DNA of 64,000 bases from Ostrinia nubilalis (GCF_963855985.1 NC_087093.1:3603501-3667500); one strand, 5' to 3'. Counted from the stretch's first letter, positions 35,660 through 47,359 are shown. Made by a program: numbers and translations. The notes: generated by a model not told the origin, from the letters alone.

Positions 35660-36260
35660 CTACACATCTCGATGGGAAGACGAGCGAGCCACCCCCATAA
35701 GCCAATGTTTTAACGAACCAGCACTGCAAAAATCGCTCCCCAGGCCGTCTATAGACCCGACCTCTTCGACTGCTGCACTGCAAAAACAGTCTGCATTCAT
35801 CGGAGAACAAAACTCGCCTCCATTACTCGCCTTCCGAGTGCGAGCTAATTGAAAGCGTGCTTGTCGGTGACCTGCCGTCAGTTTCCAGCCTGTGGTAGGC
35901 CTTTTTGGAGTCAAATTTTATTGCTCATATCTTAGACGAACTGTGCACTCGCTAACAGCTATCCTACGAACATTTCTGAGCTCTTGCTGGACGTCGATAC
36001 CAGTCAAATGACGATTTCATAGAGAGGTTGACATGAAAAAACGGTCATCGCTCTGCGATGTGCACCGGCGCTGTTCAGAACTTGGTCTCGGGATAAAGCC
36101 ACCAGTCTCCCAAAAGCGTCTTAAAACTTTCGAAACCCAGGACTGGCTTATGTGGAGCTGACGTGCGACAGCCCGCTGGCTGAGCCCTTCTTGCAACAGT
36201 GCAACGATTTGTGTTGCTTCTGTAGGTGTAGAATCCCAGGTAAAGTGTCAAAAGAAGCCG
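35660..36260 (-). pseudogene. Tc1-like transposase N-terminus plus start of DDE core, right arm
   Basis: Read on the minus strand from about 36260, the same HTH region appears (QRAVARQLHISQSWVSKVLR), then LTGIDVQQELRN, then TPKRPTTGWKLTAGHRQARFQ. Beyond a frameshift lies LFSDECRLF, which matches the segment holding the second catalytic Asp (..FSDESRF..) of Tc1 transposases. Further on, a gtttatagac/cctggggag stretch fits the VYRRPGER block in another frame. Several stops and frameshifts interrupt it. It is more complete than the left arm and diverged from it by roughly 5 percent, so the two arms did not arise very recently. Confidence 0.75.
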
Positions 36261-36907
36261 AGATGTGTATGGATCAACGTGTGAACGCAAAAATCCGAAA
36301 ACACGTGCTTTTATAGGGGGTAAATAGGCCGCAACTCGCGACGTATCAAACAGTTGGTACATGTCTTTTTTCTTACTTCTTCACATCAGCCGGGATATCT
36401 TTTTAAATACCGGTGTGATTTAAATGAATTTGGTATCAATTTAAAGTTAAAAGTTTAATCTTTAAAATGGTGCTACTTTTTTTGTTACTAACAAATTCAT
36501 TAGTACACAAGATCGCGTGGAAACAATTTCATGTAAGTGATTCCATACTTTTGCTCGCGAGTGTAGTTACTAGAGACTCCGTAGATCATGAACGGCTATT
36601 TATTATTAGGATTTAAGAATACATACTGTCCAATTCTATGTTTTCATTTAATAGAGATAATAAATAAACTGTATCCATGTCAGACAGATTCATTATATTA
36701 GGTCTCATCACCATGTTAGCCAATAGCAATCAAATCCGTGATAAAACATGATGATTGATGACATGGCCAGGCTGTATTGCGTGAGCGGGAGCAATGGCCC
36801 ATAACTGTCAATCGTTCAGGCTGACGCCGTTACTTGGCTGTAAAGGCCCGGCCGTCGAGCGGGGCTTACGAACTGACCACACGCACACTTCATACTTTAT
36901 ATTACTA

Positions 36908-37136
36908 CTAGCTTTCCGCCCGCGGCTTCGCCCGCGTGGAATTTTGTCTGTCACAGAAAAACTTGATCGCGCGCGTCCCTGTTTCAAAAACCGGGATAAA
37001 AACTATCATATGTCCTTTCCCGGGACTCAAACTATCTCTATGCCAAATTTCATCAAAATCAGTTCAGTGGTTTAGGCGTGAAAGCAAGACAGACAGACAG
37101 ACAGAGTTACTTTCGCATTTATAATATTAGTATAGA
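36908..37136 (-). mobile_element. Helitron-like element, family B
   Basis: Minus strand: starts tctatactaatattataaat, carries a (tctg) run, atttggcatagagatagttt and ttatcccggtttttgaaaca, and ends ccgcgggcggaaagctag with T after. The stem cgcgg..ccgcg lies about 10 bp before CTAG. It is 229 bp long. Confidence 0.7.
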
Positions 37137-37390
37137 GTATATACAGGGTGTAAAAAAACCTATCACGAAGACTGAAACTACGCCTTCTGTACACCCAACC
37201 AAGTAATATTACAAAATATTATTGGTGGGAAATATTTTTTATTTTTATGATTAAAAAAAATACAATATTCCGCAGCCCGCAATGTACAGCGCGCCACGCA
37301 ACGCAATGACCGTGCCTATGTGTGTGTGAGTGTATTGGAGCGTACGCGCTTTCTCGCCACTACCTACCGCGACCGCAGAAGTATTTTGTA

Positions 37391-38463
37391 GGGGAGAGGG
37401 GGGCAGCTTTGAACAATTTTCATACTTTATTAAATATCTTCCAAATTTGAACGATTTCATTAATTTTTTCTTCCTAGATAGAGGTCATGGTTATCACACA
37501 ACAAAATAATGATGTTCTTCTTAATTATTCATGAACGCTTATTAAGATATTTAGATTTTTGCACAGACCTGTAAACGTTCAAAACTGCCCCGTAGTCGGG
37601 GCAGCCTTGAACACGCCTGGGGCAGTTTTGAATTAGTATTTTTTTCAATGAAATAAAACTGAATATTTATGAATGTGTATTTTTAAAATAATTAATAAAC
37701 AATATTTTAAATGATCAGTGTCATTTGGGATCAATTTAACATGTTTATTTTATTTTACATCACTCTGTACAAAGTAACACAAAACTTAGTGATATTATTA
37801 AAAAAAAAGTAAATATAAGATATATCAATTAACTAAATACTAATAAACTTTCTGTTTAATCACACATCAAAGAAAAAACTGCATAATTTAAAAAATATCA
37901 ATCAACTACTAAAACTAGCTTTTGCCCGGACTTCACCCAGCTTGAAATTTTATCTGTCACAGTAAAGCAATCTGCTTATTTTTTATGTAAAAACCTTCTA
38001 CGAAGTATTAGAAAACTTAAGGTTTCATAATACCACTTAAAAAAGAAAATTTTAAAGTTCAAAGGTGCCCCAACCATTTCGTTCAAAGCTGCCCCATGGG
38101 TATATTTCCAGAAAAAAACATAAATTTAATAACGGAACATACTTTTATATCGCAATTTCTTATCAAATCTTCATTGAAACTATTTAAACTTCCATATTAT
38201 AGTAAACAAACCACTCACTATTTTATAAAACTACGTCCACAAAATCCTTAGAACCAAAATAAAAAAGTGCGAAATTGGCAGTCAAAAACAAAAAACCACT
38301 TTTGCCGGTTAACCTACAGTTAGATATTAAAAATGAGATGTGACGGCTATGCGCATCAGTGCTGGCAATATAAATTATGATTTATACCATTGTAGCCTAA
38401 ACCAGTGATTTTTAAATTCATTTGTTCTAAGCTGCCCCTGTCCAAAGCTGCCCCCCTCTCCCC
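37391..38463. mobile_element. 1.07-kb TIR element, TA-flanked, 'gggcagctttgaac' family
   Basis: Ends ggggagaggggggcagcttt and its inverse, flanked by TA (37389-37390 and 38464-38465). The motif ggggcag.tttgaac recurs inside in both orientations (37579-37635, 38048-38100, 38421-38460), so the TIR sequence is internally reiterated. A degraded Helitron-like end (ctagcttttgcccggacttc, from about 37916) is nested within. No transposase frame is seen. Confidence 0.7.
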
Positions 38464-38529
38464 TACACAAAATTACCAGATTATTCACTTCCTACATTTA
38501 AAAAACACATTCCTTTAGCATTTGTTTAG

Positions 38530-38955
38530 GTTTAGAACTAAGTACTTACCGACTAATCCCCTTCGACGTCGTCTGGAATCGGCCGCTCCAACCGGACAAG
38601 TTGTGGCTCGAACTGACGGCCTTCCACGTGCAAGCAAACGCGTGCCAGGTAAATCGTGTTTTGATGCGCGCTCCAGTATTCCTTCACGTACAGACCGGTA
38701 TTTAAGTTCCTCAAATCCGACACAATACACGCCTAGACGAGGCCACAACGAGGCGGGACGGAGGCACAATCGGCTGATTGTCCAACAGACGTTGTACAGC
38801 CAGAACAATAATACGTGCATCAGTACGGTGGTGCGCTGTAGGATGTTCAGCCCGATACCTACAGCCTGCAGGGCTTCAGATGCGTTTCCACGTGCCCTCC
38901 CATAACAGTAAACCATGTTTACGTACTCACGAGCACTGTACGTATGGTTAGGCAT
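38530..38955 (-). pseudogene. DUF4817-like helix-turn-helix transposon protein, frameshifted
   Basis: The minus-strand start MPNHTYSAREYVNMVYCYGR followed by ARGNASEALQ fits the opening of the DUF4817 helix-turn-helix found on mariner-like transposon proteins of insects (M..YT..EYA.M...YG...GN...A). A shift of frame then gives RYRAEHPTAHHRTDARIIV and LAVQRLLDNQPIVPPSR, the expected continuation (RYR..FP.....T...V..RL...G...P). Returning to the first frame, VREGILERASKHDLPGTRLLAR fits the second helical segment. So there are at least two frameshifts. The DDE nuclease domain that usually follows is not visible. The GC-rich block upstream (38970-39160) could be its promoter or 5' leader. Confidence 0.6.
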
Positions 38956-39550
38956 CTTTCTAACACACATTCACTATTACCACACTCACTATCACACGTT
39001 CACACACTAACTATCCGCACGAGAAAACAATCAAAAGTCGCAAGCGCATTCGACGGCCGAAGAAACCGAACTGGCCGTGCGTGCGAGCAACGCGTGGCGG
39101 GCGCGAGCGGCCCCTCGCAACAAAGGTACTGCCCCGCGCGGCGAGACTGACTGACCAATAACAGTCAAGCAATACGTCTATCGAATGTGTCGTCGTGAAT
39201 CGGTAGCGCTTTGTTATTACTCTTCATTTTCAACTACAAATTTACGTAATTTTTAACTTAACAAAAATGTAATTTCATCACTTTAGTACAGGCAAGTCTA
39301 TCAACGAATGAGATTGTAAAAGCGGCGGCAAAAATACTTTGATTAATCTTTGTTAACTAAAGATCCGTCCTAGCATACTTAATAATAATTAATGCTTTAA
39401 GCAAGCTTCCAAAATACTCAAATTTGAATGAATTGTAGATGCGCAATCGTTATTAATAAAACAATAAGAATATCAATACATTTTGATAGTTATTCCGTGT
39501 AATAAAGTTACGTTCATTTAAAATAATCACGAACAAGACGATGAATCTTT

Positions 39551-40345
39551 TTATGTTGAAGAATGGAAGTAATTGGTATGAAAGAAGTGCTAAAAGATAT
39601 GAAATTTTGTTTAGTTTCTAAAATCAATCGAGTTTAAAAATAAAATCTTATCTTTTAATCTCCCATCGAAAGTGAAGGAGCAAGAGTTTGCCAGTGTGAT
39701 ATTTCTAGGCGTTCAGATTGCAGTAATAAGTAAGTTAAGTTTTATTTTATTAATTACTATCGTAAAGACGTAAAATTTATTAAGTTAGAGAGCTAGAAAT
39801 AATGAACCTGTGTGTAAGAGCATTTGTCATTTGTTTACAGTACTTTTTAATGATACAAGTTTATCACATCTGCTTACTGCCTGTGATTAACGATTAAAAT
39901 TACGTTTATTTAGAATCACGTGCATAACCATTATTTATTTCAAGTAAATTATGAAGAAAGGAAGTAATGAGTATGGAAGAAAGACTGAAAAAAGAGACCT
40001 TTTTATTTAGTTGCTGAAATCAATTAAGTATAAAGAACACACAATCATCACTCCTATCGAAAGTGGATGCCTTAATCAACGATAGGAGTAACATTGCCAG
40101 GTGTTTACTCTAGGCGTTTAGAGCGGTGTGGTGTAAGCAATAATTTGAGTTTTACTTTATGAATTTTATTACTATCGTAAAGACTTAAGTTATTGAAGTA
40201 GAGAGTTATTAATGTAAAGAATGACAGGCCTCATTCAAACGATCATTATTCATCTGTTTACGGTACTTTTTAATGATACCTACTTACGCTTATCACACTT
40301 GCGTAGCTAATAAGACCTGTGATACTACATTGTGATAGAATAACG
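39551..40345 (+). repeat. Diverged tandem duplication, period about 395-430 bp
   Basis: The first unit begins near 39553 (gaagaatggaagtaattggt) and the second near 39954 (gaagaaaggaagtaatgagt). The shared landmarks actatcgtaaagac (39758 and 40171) and gtactttttaatgatac (39839 and 40266) keep the same order. Many substitutions and indels show that the duplication is old. It is non-coding. Confidence 0.7.
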
Positions 40346-41105
40346 GTTATGCGTAAAAGCACGGTTTAGTTAACAACCTAGGTTCTATAAGATTATTTAA
40401 TTTGCGGAAAGAAACAAATTCGTGTAAAGGGTTTTTATTAATTAAAATGTAATTTATTATTTTTTAGAATAAAAACTAAACTGGTAAGGTGATATTAAGG
40501 TGTAAGTAACTAATTTAGGTACTCATTTCATTTTTACAAACTAGGTAGATTTGGATTAAGCTCAGTTCAGTTGGTCCAGTCGTAGTCGTTGAACTCACAG
40601 TAGAGTTGAATGACTCATGGGCGAGCGCGGGTTGCGGTTCGGGGCGTGGGGGCAGCGCTTGAGCGTGTGTGCGCGCGCTGCTGTCCATTTCTTATTGTAA
40701 AGACAAAAGCCTTATTGTGACGAAAATACTCAAAATTTTAATAAGGTTTCTTAGAAAAAAAAATTTTAAACAACGAATTGAAATTGATAATGTAAAAATC
40801 TTGAAAAAAATATTCTGACTTTGACCTTCAATATCTCCTAAACCACAAGTTTCCCAGGTATGGTCCCAAAGAAAAAAATGATCCCCATGATGTGGAGAAT
40901 AAGTAGTCTTCGGCTTCGGGATAGGTTTTTTTACACCCGTTATTTTGGAACCACGACTTGTATAATTAATAGTATCAGGCGTTACTTTGCGGAAATCCAT
41001 AATTAATTAGATATTAAAAAGCATTTGTTTGTACTATTTACAGCACGACGTCACCAAGCGGAAATTTAATTAATAAAGTAATTTTATCTTTTTAATGTCT
41101 GACGA
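40346..41105. other. No gene; GC-rich patch
   Basis: The patch at 40618-40690 (gcgcgcgctg with tgtgtgcg) mirrors a similar patch at 37280-37380. Otherwise AT-rich. Confidence 0.4.
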
Positions 41106-41227
41106 CTTTTATATCTCATAGCAGAATTATAACCTGAAGTTCGAATATTATATCAGCGGAAGAAAGCTTTTATATCTCATAGCAGAATTATAACCTGAAG
41201 TTCGAATATTATATCAGCGGAAGAAAG
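41106..41227 (+). repeat. Perfect tandem duplication, 61-bp unit
   Basis: Bases 41106-41166 are repeated at 41167-41227 without a visible difference (cttttatatctcatagcaga...gcggaagaaag). Confidence 0.9.
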
Positions 41228-44111
41228 AATCCAAACTATTCTCCATTCAAGCATCCATCAACACAATAATCAATATACTCGTAACTTAGACCTCATAAAT
41301 TACGTACTTTTGACGCATTCTTCTCAACTCTATTTCAACCGTATGTTTACCTAAAAGTCTGGTATGGTCCATAAGACATGATACTTTTATAATAGCATAA
41401 TCTCATTCAAATAGGAAATTAAGGTGCGCCTCAGATTTAACAAAAAAGAGGTGTAAACGTAAAAAAGTCGAGCCAATACAAATCGCGTGAACATCCCAGT
41501 ATAAAGTGTGCGCAATCTTCTTCCTTAAAAACTCATTAAAACTAAAAAACTCATTAAAACTCATTTATTTCTGTAAATAGGCTTAAAAAAAGCACTTTTA
41601 CACGTCCCAGTATTAACCCTACCACTGCTTCAGGACAATAAATGGGCCAGTGCTGAGAAGAAGCAGCGCAAGAAACTCAGTCACTATTGTCAGCCAAGAA
41701 ACTCAGTCACTATTGTCACCCATTCCATCCAGTTTAGTGTCGTTTGACTTATCTTTGTTTTGAAAGTTCGCTCCTTTTCCTTCCCCCACTGTTTCAGGGG
41801 TTGACAGCCATTAGAACAATTTCCTCCCAAGACTTGTTCGAAACGAAAAATAAATTTGTCTTGAGACGCTTGCCGAGGAAGGTTTTAAACGTCTATCAAG
41901 ATTCTATTTACATGTTACAGCACGTCAGCTGTACATTCTTGTTGAAAAATAACTTCTATTTCAACTACATAAGACTCCAGTATTAGTGTGGATGTCTGTA
42001 GGTACACTATAAAATTGCCTGTCCAAGGTTTACTCAGGACCTGTTTATAATATTTCTATGTACGGACGACGCCACCTCAGATCTGAATAAAAAAAAAATT
42101 TGTTCCTATCACGCAAGATTTCACTACACTCTCTAAAACAGTAGGAGGAAAGCCGATCCTTCACTTCGAACTCCTATGTTCTTCTGATGAATTAATTTCG
42201 TTGCGGGTCCAATGACAGACGAACTTTCACCGCGACTGACCTTCATTGGTTGGGTTTTTAAAGTAAAGCTGTCGATCCTAGCTACACTGGAGTTGCAGCG
42301 GTGGAAACGTGAAAACAGAATGTATTCAGTACCTAAATCTAAACTCTAAAGCGATGCAAAACTTATCTAGGATTGAACAATTTTTCTTTTGTCTTCGCGA
42401 ATGTCTTCGGAGAAGTTGCCGTTTAATAAAATGCCGAAGCGTCTGGCGTACCTGCTTCACTCGGTTTGTTCTTGGCGTCTACTCGATATTGCATCTGTTC
42501 AGTGCAACTCTGTAAAGTTGACTTTGGATAGGGTTACTTTCTCTAAAATTCGGCCTGGTTGCCAAATTTTACAAGACGCGTTAAAACCCTGGATTTTGGA
42601 GCTTAGAACCCGGAGATATCACAGGTTTTTTAAAACTTAGCCGCGTCGCCCGGTATCGGCCTAAGAATGACATTTTGACGCCCTATAAAGTAGGACAAAT
42701 CTAAGAAAACCCGGACGAATGACAACCCTAACTTTGGATCGTTCACAATAGCGCACGTCAAGCTAAATAAATACTCTCAGTACTTGTAATAGGAGTGGTT
42801 TTGCAACCAAAATGTAAGACGTCTGCGCATTTGAATTGAGTTTCGATTTTATTAAAACGCTTGTTTGGCTCGAGTTTCCATAAGTAATTTTCAATGAAAA
42901 GTAAATTAAATTCATCCAGGAGTTATTTGTTATTGCCTATATTGTTTCATTTTTAGCATGTGGAAGTGAGAAAATTGGTGCACACGGCCACAGTGTTAAC
43001 TATCCATTTCCGTTTTTGCTCTCGCTCTCATCAAATGGTGATTCTTTGTGATAGAACGAGATGACATGACCGGCAATGGGCAGTTAACCGATAGTACACT
43101 CTATTTTTTAACCGAATGCGCCAGAAAGAAGGTTATTGTTACAAGTAAAGGGTAAGTTTGTTCCAAAATACTGGTATTCAATAAAATTAACCTCTGATTT
43201 AAATGTAATCTGTAACATAAAGGATGCAGAATAAAATGATCTAGACTCAGGTAAGTTACCAATGACCTTATTATGCTAATACCTACTGACTGTCTAACTG
43301 CCTGTTATCAAAACCCTGAAACGTGCTACATTTTGAGCTTCACCATTTTTTACGGATTCAGTAGCCTATTTCATTAATTTAAATCTAATTGAATGGGATT
43401 AAATAAAATCCATTTGATACTCGGCCTTCATTTAAGGACATCCTTTGTGTAATTATCCCTGGCATTCAACCTAATTTTCTTCGTTTCGTTTTAAGTTCTT
43501 CCGAAAAGAAAAGTGATAATTTAAAATGGGCAAACTCGCTGTCCAATTATTGAGATACGGCGGGGTTGATAAAACAAAGGATAAATATTTGTACGACATT
43601 TTTAAATCATTTACTTCAGACTACCTCATTTGGGTTATTTCCTCTTTGGCCGACTGGGTTGTGTTATTTACCTATGTAGAGTGTAAAATATTAATGTTAT
43701 CGTCACATACCTACGTAATCTTAGGAGTAAAATCTTCGATAGCTAATAGCTGTAGAAGATAAAATAGCTATTAGCTATTTTATGTCTTGTATATTCTTAG
43801 GTTATGTACTACTCATAGTAGTTTGACAAGTTTTGTTTTAGCCTCGAGATTTTTATCAAATCGCTTGCGTTCATAACTTACTATAATCCCCAGGATGGCA
43901 CGGTTAAGACTGTCAACACCAATTGGAGCTCCAAATCAAGTTTTTCTGCCACCAGCCCCTTATTTGAGTCCCTCGATTAACGACTACCAGTGGGAATAAA
44001 AGGACGAATTTGGCAAATTTGTTTCTAGATGTTTTGCTGTTGAACGAATATGCTCTAGACACTATCAGTGCTGACCATGAGTTTACATTTAGGTAATGTA
44101 CATCTAATTTA
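41228..44111. other. No gene; short duplications and a palindrome
   Basis: At 41668-41722 a unit of about 27 bp (caagaaactcagtcactatt..) occurs twice beside gagaagaagcagcg, a phrase common in lepidopteran repeats. A 25-bp palindrome lies at 43759-43783 (ataaaatagctattagctat..). There is a gcgccagaaagaaggttatt repeat piece at 43107-43140. Open frames of 68-84 codons (42309-42640, 43526-43762) show no motif. Confidence 0.4.
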
Positions 44112-44275
44112 GGTGTGCTCGCTGACTGCGTAAGAAAATGAAATCAAATTTATGACAGATTGAGATTATACAATAGGCCAGCTGGCGTTTATTTTGAAAA
44201 CTAAAATAGTCATTTCTACATTTTTTACGCACTCACTAGCGGGTGTGCTTGGTTTGAACTCATGGGAAAGCTACA
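44112..44275. mobile_element. MITE, second copy of the 13674 family
   Basis: Ends ctcgctgactgcgtaagaaa and tttttacgcactcactagcg. The interior atgacagattgagattatac and the trailing aaagctacagta parallel the first copy. Confidence 0.6.
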
Positions 44276-44324
44276 GTAATGATGACATGAATATTACTGT
44301 CATTTCTTCCCGTACCTCTCTATA

Positions 44325-44425
44325 ACTTTAACAAGACCTACGTCAAAAATCTGTCAAACTCCATACAAAAAATGCCTGTTAATGTTATAATTACAGTTAA
44401 AGTAAGTTGATGCAACCCAGCCTAA
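44325..44425. mobile_element. 'gagttgcacca' MITE, left end lost
   Basis: Holds gtcaaaaatctgtcaaactc and the right end ttgatgcaacccagcctaaa. Confidence 0.6.
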
Positions 44426-44893
44426 ATCTACCGTTTATCTACTTTTACTTCAACGTAATGTCACTATTACAGATAATATCTGTCTGTCCGCTGATGAAGG
44501 TTAAAATTGTACAGACAATATCGAACTAAACACTGTAGAATGTTATTTAGTTGTGATCGATGCTATTTTGCAGTAAATATAGGTATAATCTAATGTGCTA
44601 ACGACTGTACTACGGTTAATGTGTAGGGGGATAGGGATAAGTTTCGACTAGTTCACTAAGATCGATTCCGGAGCGTTAATCGCCCCAAATCGAGTAGATC
44701 AGATGGACAAACTCGCCCGATCCATTATCATCGCACATTAGTGCATAGTAAACATCAAACAAGTTTGCTCGATTCGCATCGATTTTGTACAGAGTTTATG
44801 TCGATACCGCATCCAAATATTGGTTAAGTTTGGATCAAGTTAGATAGTGATAGAGCCAATACACCAATAGCCAATCTGGTCAGGTGGGGATTC

Positions 44894-45055
44894 TTGGATG
44901 GCTTAAACATGGAGTGCAGGTGCGGTTTTGTTCCCCAGTCGATGAAGCACCTGATGTCGTGCCCTGAGTGCCCAAGCAACTGCACTCAGGAGGATTTGAT
45001 GAGTGCTGCTGACAACGCCACTCTCGTGGCGGAGTTTTGGGCTGACACTGTGTAG
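44894..45055 (+). pseudogene. LINE C-terminal zinc-knuckle fragment
   Basis: The plus frame reads LDGLNMECRCGFVPQSMKHL, MSCPECPSNCTQEDLMSAAD, then VAEFWADTV and a TAG stop. The C-x-C-x10-H-x4-C spacing (ECRCG...H..SCPEC) is the cysteine-rich C-terminus common in LINE reverse transcriptases, and the ..A.FWA.. ending is typical of insect copies. The short 3' UTR ends gacacgaaaagaagaagaag, another common LINE ending. Nothing of the polymerase core is present. The last 54 codons are open, so decay is modest. Confidence 0.65.
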
Positions 45056-46675
45056 GTTTGTTGTCGACACGAAAAGAAGAAGAAGAATACACCATGCAAT
45101 GTAATTTTTGCTTTGTAACAAAACTAGTCATAAACGTGACGTAAAAGGTAAATTAACTTGTAACAGGATCAAAGGATATTAAAATTTGTAATCAATATCG
45201 TATGGTGCACGCTTTGATCAAAATTGGCATTTCTGATTTATAGTCAGGTTAAATCTTAAGCATCATCTATTAAAGGCACAATAATTACATGTACAATGTA
45301 ATATGCCATTTAACCTTTGACGACCTTTGACGTAAATTACTTCAACCCTTCACCGAATCCTATACGAATATTACAATACACTCGTACAATACCGGAAACA
45401 TGTCTAAAACATTCTTACATCAGATAAAATCATACGAATCATAGGATCAGTGATAAGTCAAGAACAGTTTATCCGGCCGCCATAAAACACCGGCCAACCC
45501 GGTCCAGAATGTTTGGCGGCATGGAGATAAATTCAGATCAATAGTGCTGGTCCGGACGTTCGACCCGGTTTTCGCCTTGAATGAGAAATGGCTAACAGCC
45601 ACAAGCTGCTTTGCTGAAATATGTTTATTTTATCCACAATGAGGAGATGCAGATCTCACATGGAAAGCGATGATCAGGCGAAGGTGGAAGCGAGCTTCAC
45701 CCAAAATCTTCCACCACTGAAGAACTGGATATCTTAACTTTAACTGCCAAAACACAACAATGCTGTAACAAAAAAAAATCTTAGATTTTTTGTACTTTGT
45801 ACACCAAAATACAAAAAAGTTAAATAACAGAGAAATTGTAAATTAGGAAATTTTTCTCCTTGAAGGTGTGCAATTTCAGTTTCAATAACTTGCTGTTAAC
45901 CCGATAGCGTACTAGAAACAATACTCATCATCAGTTGGACTACTCCTTTTAGTTTTGAAGGTCTCTGAAGGAGACATATCTGGCCGAAAAAAGTTCACGA
46001 TTTTTTCCAATCTATGAACCTTCATAGGTAATGTTAGATAACCATTACGAACTTTATCACAGACGTATACTTACGAATTTACTACGTATTAAAAATGATG
46101 CGCAAAATTCAATTCAAAGTCAAATATTTACATTCAGTCTACTGAGAAATTCACTGATTCGACTTATTGAGATTGAATCTACTCTGGAGAAAATTTCATA
46201 ATACACACCTGAATATAGTAAACGTACTCAGGCAACACAAAAATGTTGGGACAAGATAATTTTGCAGTCATTCCAAACCTATTGTGGCGCTTAAAAGATT
46301 ATCCGCGAACTCTAGGTAAGCTTCGGCCTCTATTCGAATTCTCCCCATCTCTCGTAGATATACCTTATTATACCTTATTATCCAGGTATTACGAGTTCTA
46401 GATTACGATCCGAAGCGTTTTGTAATCCGATACTTTGGGGTAATCTTGGGCCATTATGCCGTTTTTATGTTATGGACCCGAATATAATTCAAACCGCGGA
46501 GCGAGTCTGTATTTTGTCTCGGATGCGGGTTTGTATCGTTTGTTTTTTGTTTTGTAAAGGTTTATCGATATTACTGTACAGGTATATGCCCGTGGCTTTA
46601 CTTATAGGTTTCGGTTTTTTGATAAAACAGCGCGTACAAATTATTTATTCAAAATTAACTTTTTTTAAACATCAC
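45056..46675. other. No gene; one SINE-like repeat piece
   Basis: Bases 45620-45735 (minus) hold the dispersed repeat with gatgatcaggcgaaggtggaagcgagcttcacc, also seen at 53160-53310 and 58311-58436. Nothing else is recognised. Confidence 0.45.
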
Positions 46676-46835
46676 ATCATTTTCAGCCCCAGACGTCCAC
46701 TGCTGAACATAGGCCTCCCCCAATGATTTTCACACCGCCTGATTAGTAGCGACCGGCGTCCAGCGCCTTCCTGCTACCTTTATGAGGTCGTCAGTCCACC
46801 TTGTGGGTGGACGTCACACGCTGCGTTTTCCGATA
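46676..46835 (-). mobile_element. RTE-type LINE 3' fragment
   Basis: The minus strand encodes GKRSV.RPPTRWTDDLIKVA and the frame end, in the gaacataggcctccccc subgroup. Confidence 0.75.
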
Positions 46836-47091
46836 ATATGTCACGTTAGAGGACGAGGAATTAATTTACCTAGTCATTAACCAGCTCTTGTACACGTACT
46901 AACTTCATAACAATAACTAGGTACCTATATTATAGTTTCAAGACAATCTTATCAGAAATAAAGCTGCTTCAGTAGGTTTCAAACATTATAGAGGTACCGG
47001 TGTGACTTAGTAAGGCAGATTACAGTCTATATTTTTTAAAACCCATATTTGTTGAAAGAATTTAAATGAGCTAGGTAGATAGGTTCACAAT

Positions 47092-47359
47092 ATAAATAAA
47101 TAATAAATAAATATCCTTAGATATTTACACTATGCTTCTAGCCCCAAACTAAGCAAATTTTGTACTATGGGCACTAGACAACGGATATAAACATACTTAA
47201 ATACTTTTTTTTGTAAATACATAACATATTATACATAGTAACACCCAGACTCGTCACAGAAATTAAAATTCATCATTTGAATTTCTGCCCGGCTGGGAAT
47301 CGAACCCGGGACCTCTCGGCATAGTAGTCCGTTCTGAACCACTACACCAAACGGCCGAC
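47092..47359 (-). mobile_element. tRNA-derived SINE
   Basis: Read on the minus strand it begins gtcggccgtttggtgtagtg, which contains an A box (tggtgtagtgg). About 40 bases on it has a B box (ggttcgattcc), then a non-tRNA body (tctgtgacgagtctgggtgt, gtttggggctagaagcatag) and an (at)-rich tail of ttatttatttatt. This is the layout of a Pol III-transcribed SINE. The head could be mistaken for a tRNA gene, but its acceptor ends do not pair. A body remnant is at 5735. Confidence 0.8.

Larger units (their letters stand above)
34938..36563. mobile_element. Tc1-like fold-back element, TA-flanked
   Basis: The ends cacttgcgagcaaaagtatg and the inverse of cactcgcgagcaaaagtatg are flanked by TA (34936-34937 and 36564-36565). 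The left arm (about 720 bp) and the right arm (about 906 bp) both contain the 5' half of a Tc1 transposase gene, facing each other. The arms meet near 35657, where the left arm stops short and the right arm continues further into the gene. The 3' half of the gene is absent. The total length, 1626 bp, happens to be about that of a normal Tc1. Confidence 0.85.
37144..40942 (-). mobile_element. Possible composite transposon carrying the DUF4817-like gene
   Basis: cagggtgtaaaaaaacctat at the left (37144) faces its near inverse at the right (ataggtttttttacaccc, ending about 40939). Inside each end an AT-rich stretch is followed by a GC-rich stretch with gcgcgc and tgtgtgtg. The only TE gene relic in between is the helix-turn-helix frame at 38530-38955, and another element (37391-38463) is nested inside. 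The outer ends are not identical (caggg versus cgggt), so the pairing is tentative. Confidence 0.35.

Noticed and set aside
36794..37124. ORFs of 62-93 codons
   Set aside because: They read through the Helitron-like family B element, whose GC-rich end lacks stops.
38515..38970. Single 151-codon gene on the minus strand
   Set aside because: Only the first 30 residues and a later segment fit a known family, and the fit switches frame; it is a frameshifted relic.
38905..39170. CpG-rich host promoter
   Set aside because: It lies directly upstream of the DUF4817-like relic and has a mirrored GC zone at the other end of the same possible transposon.
47281..47359. Possible tRNA gene on the minus strand
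   Set aside because: A and B boxes are present but the acceptor ends do not pair, and a SINE body plus AT tail follows directly.
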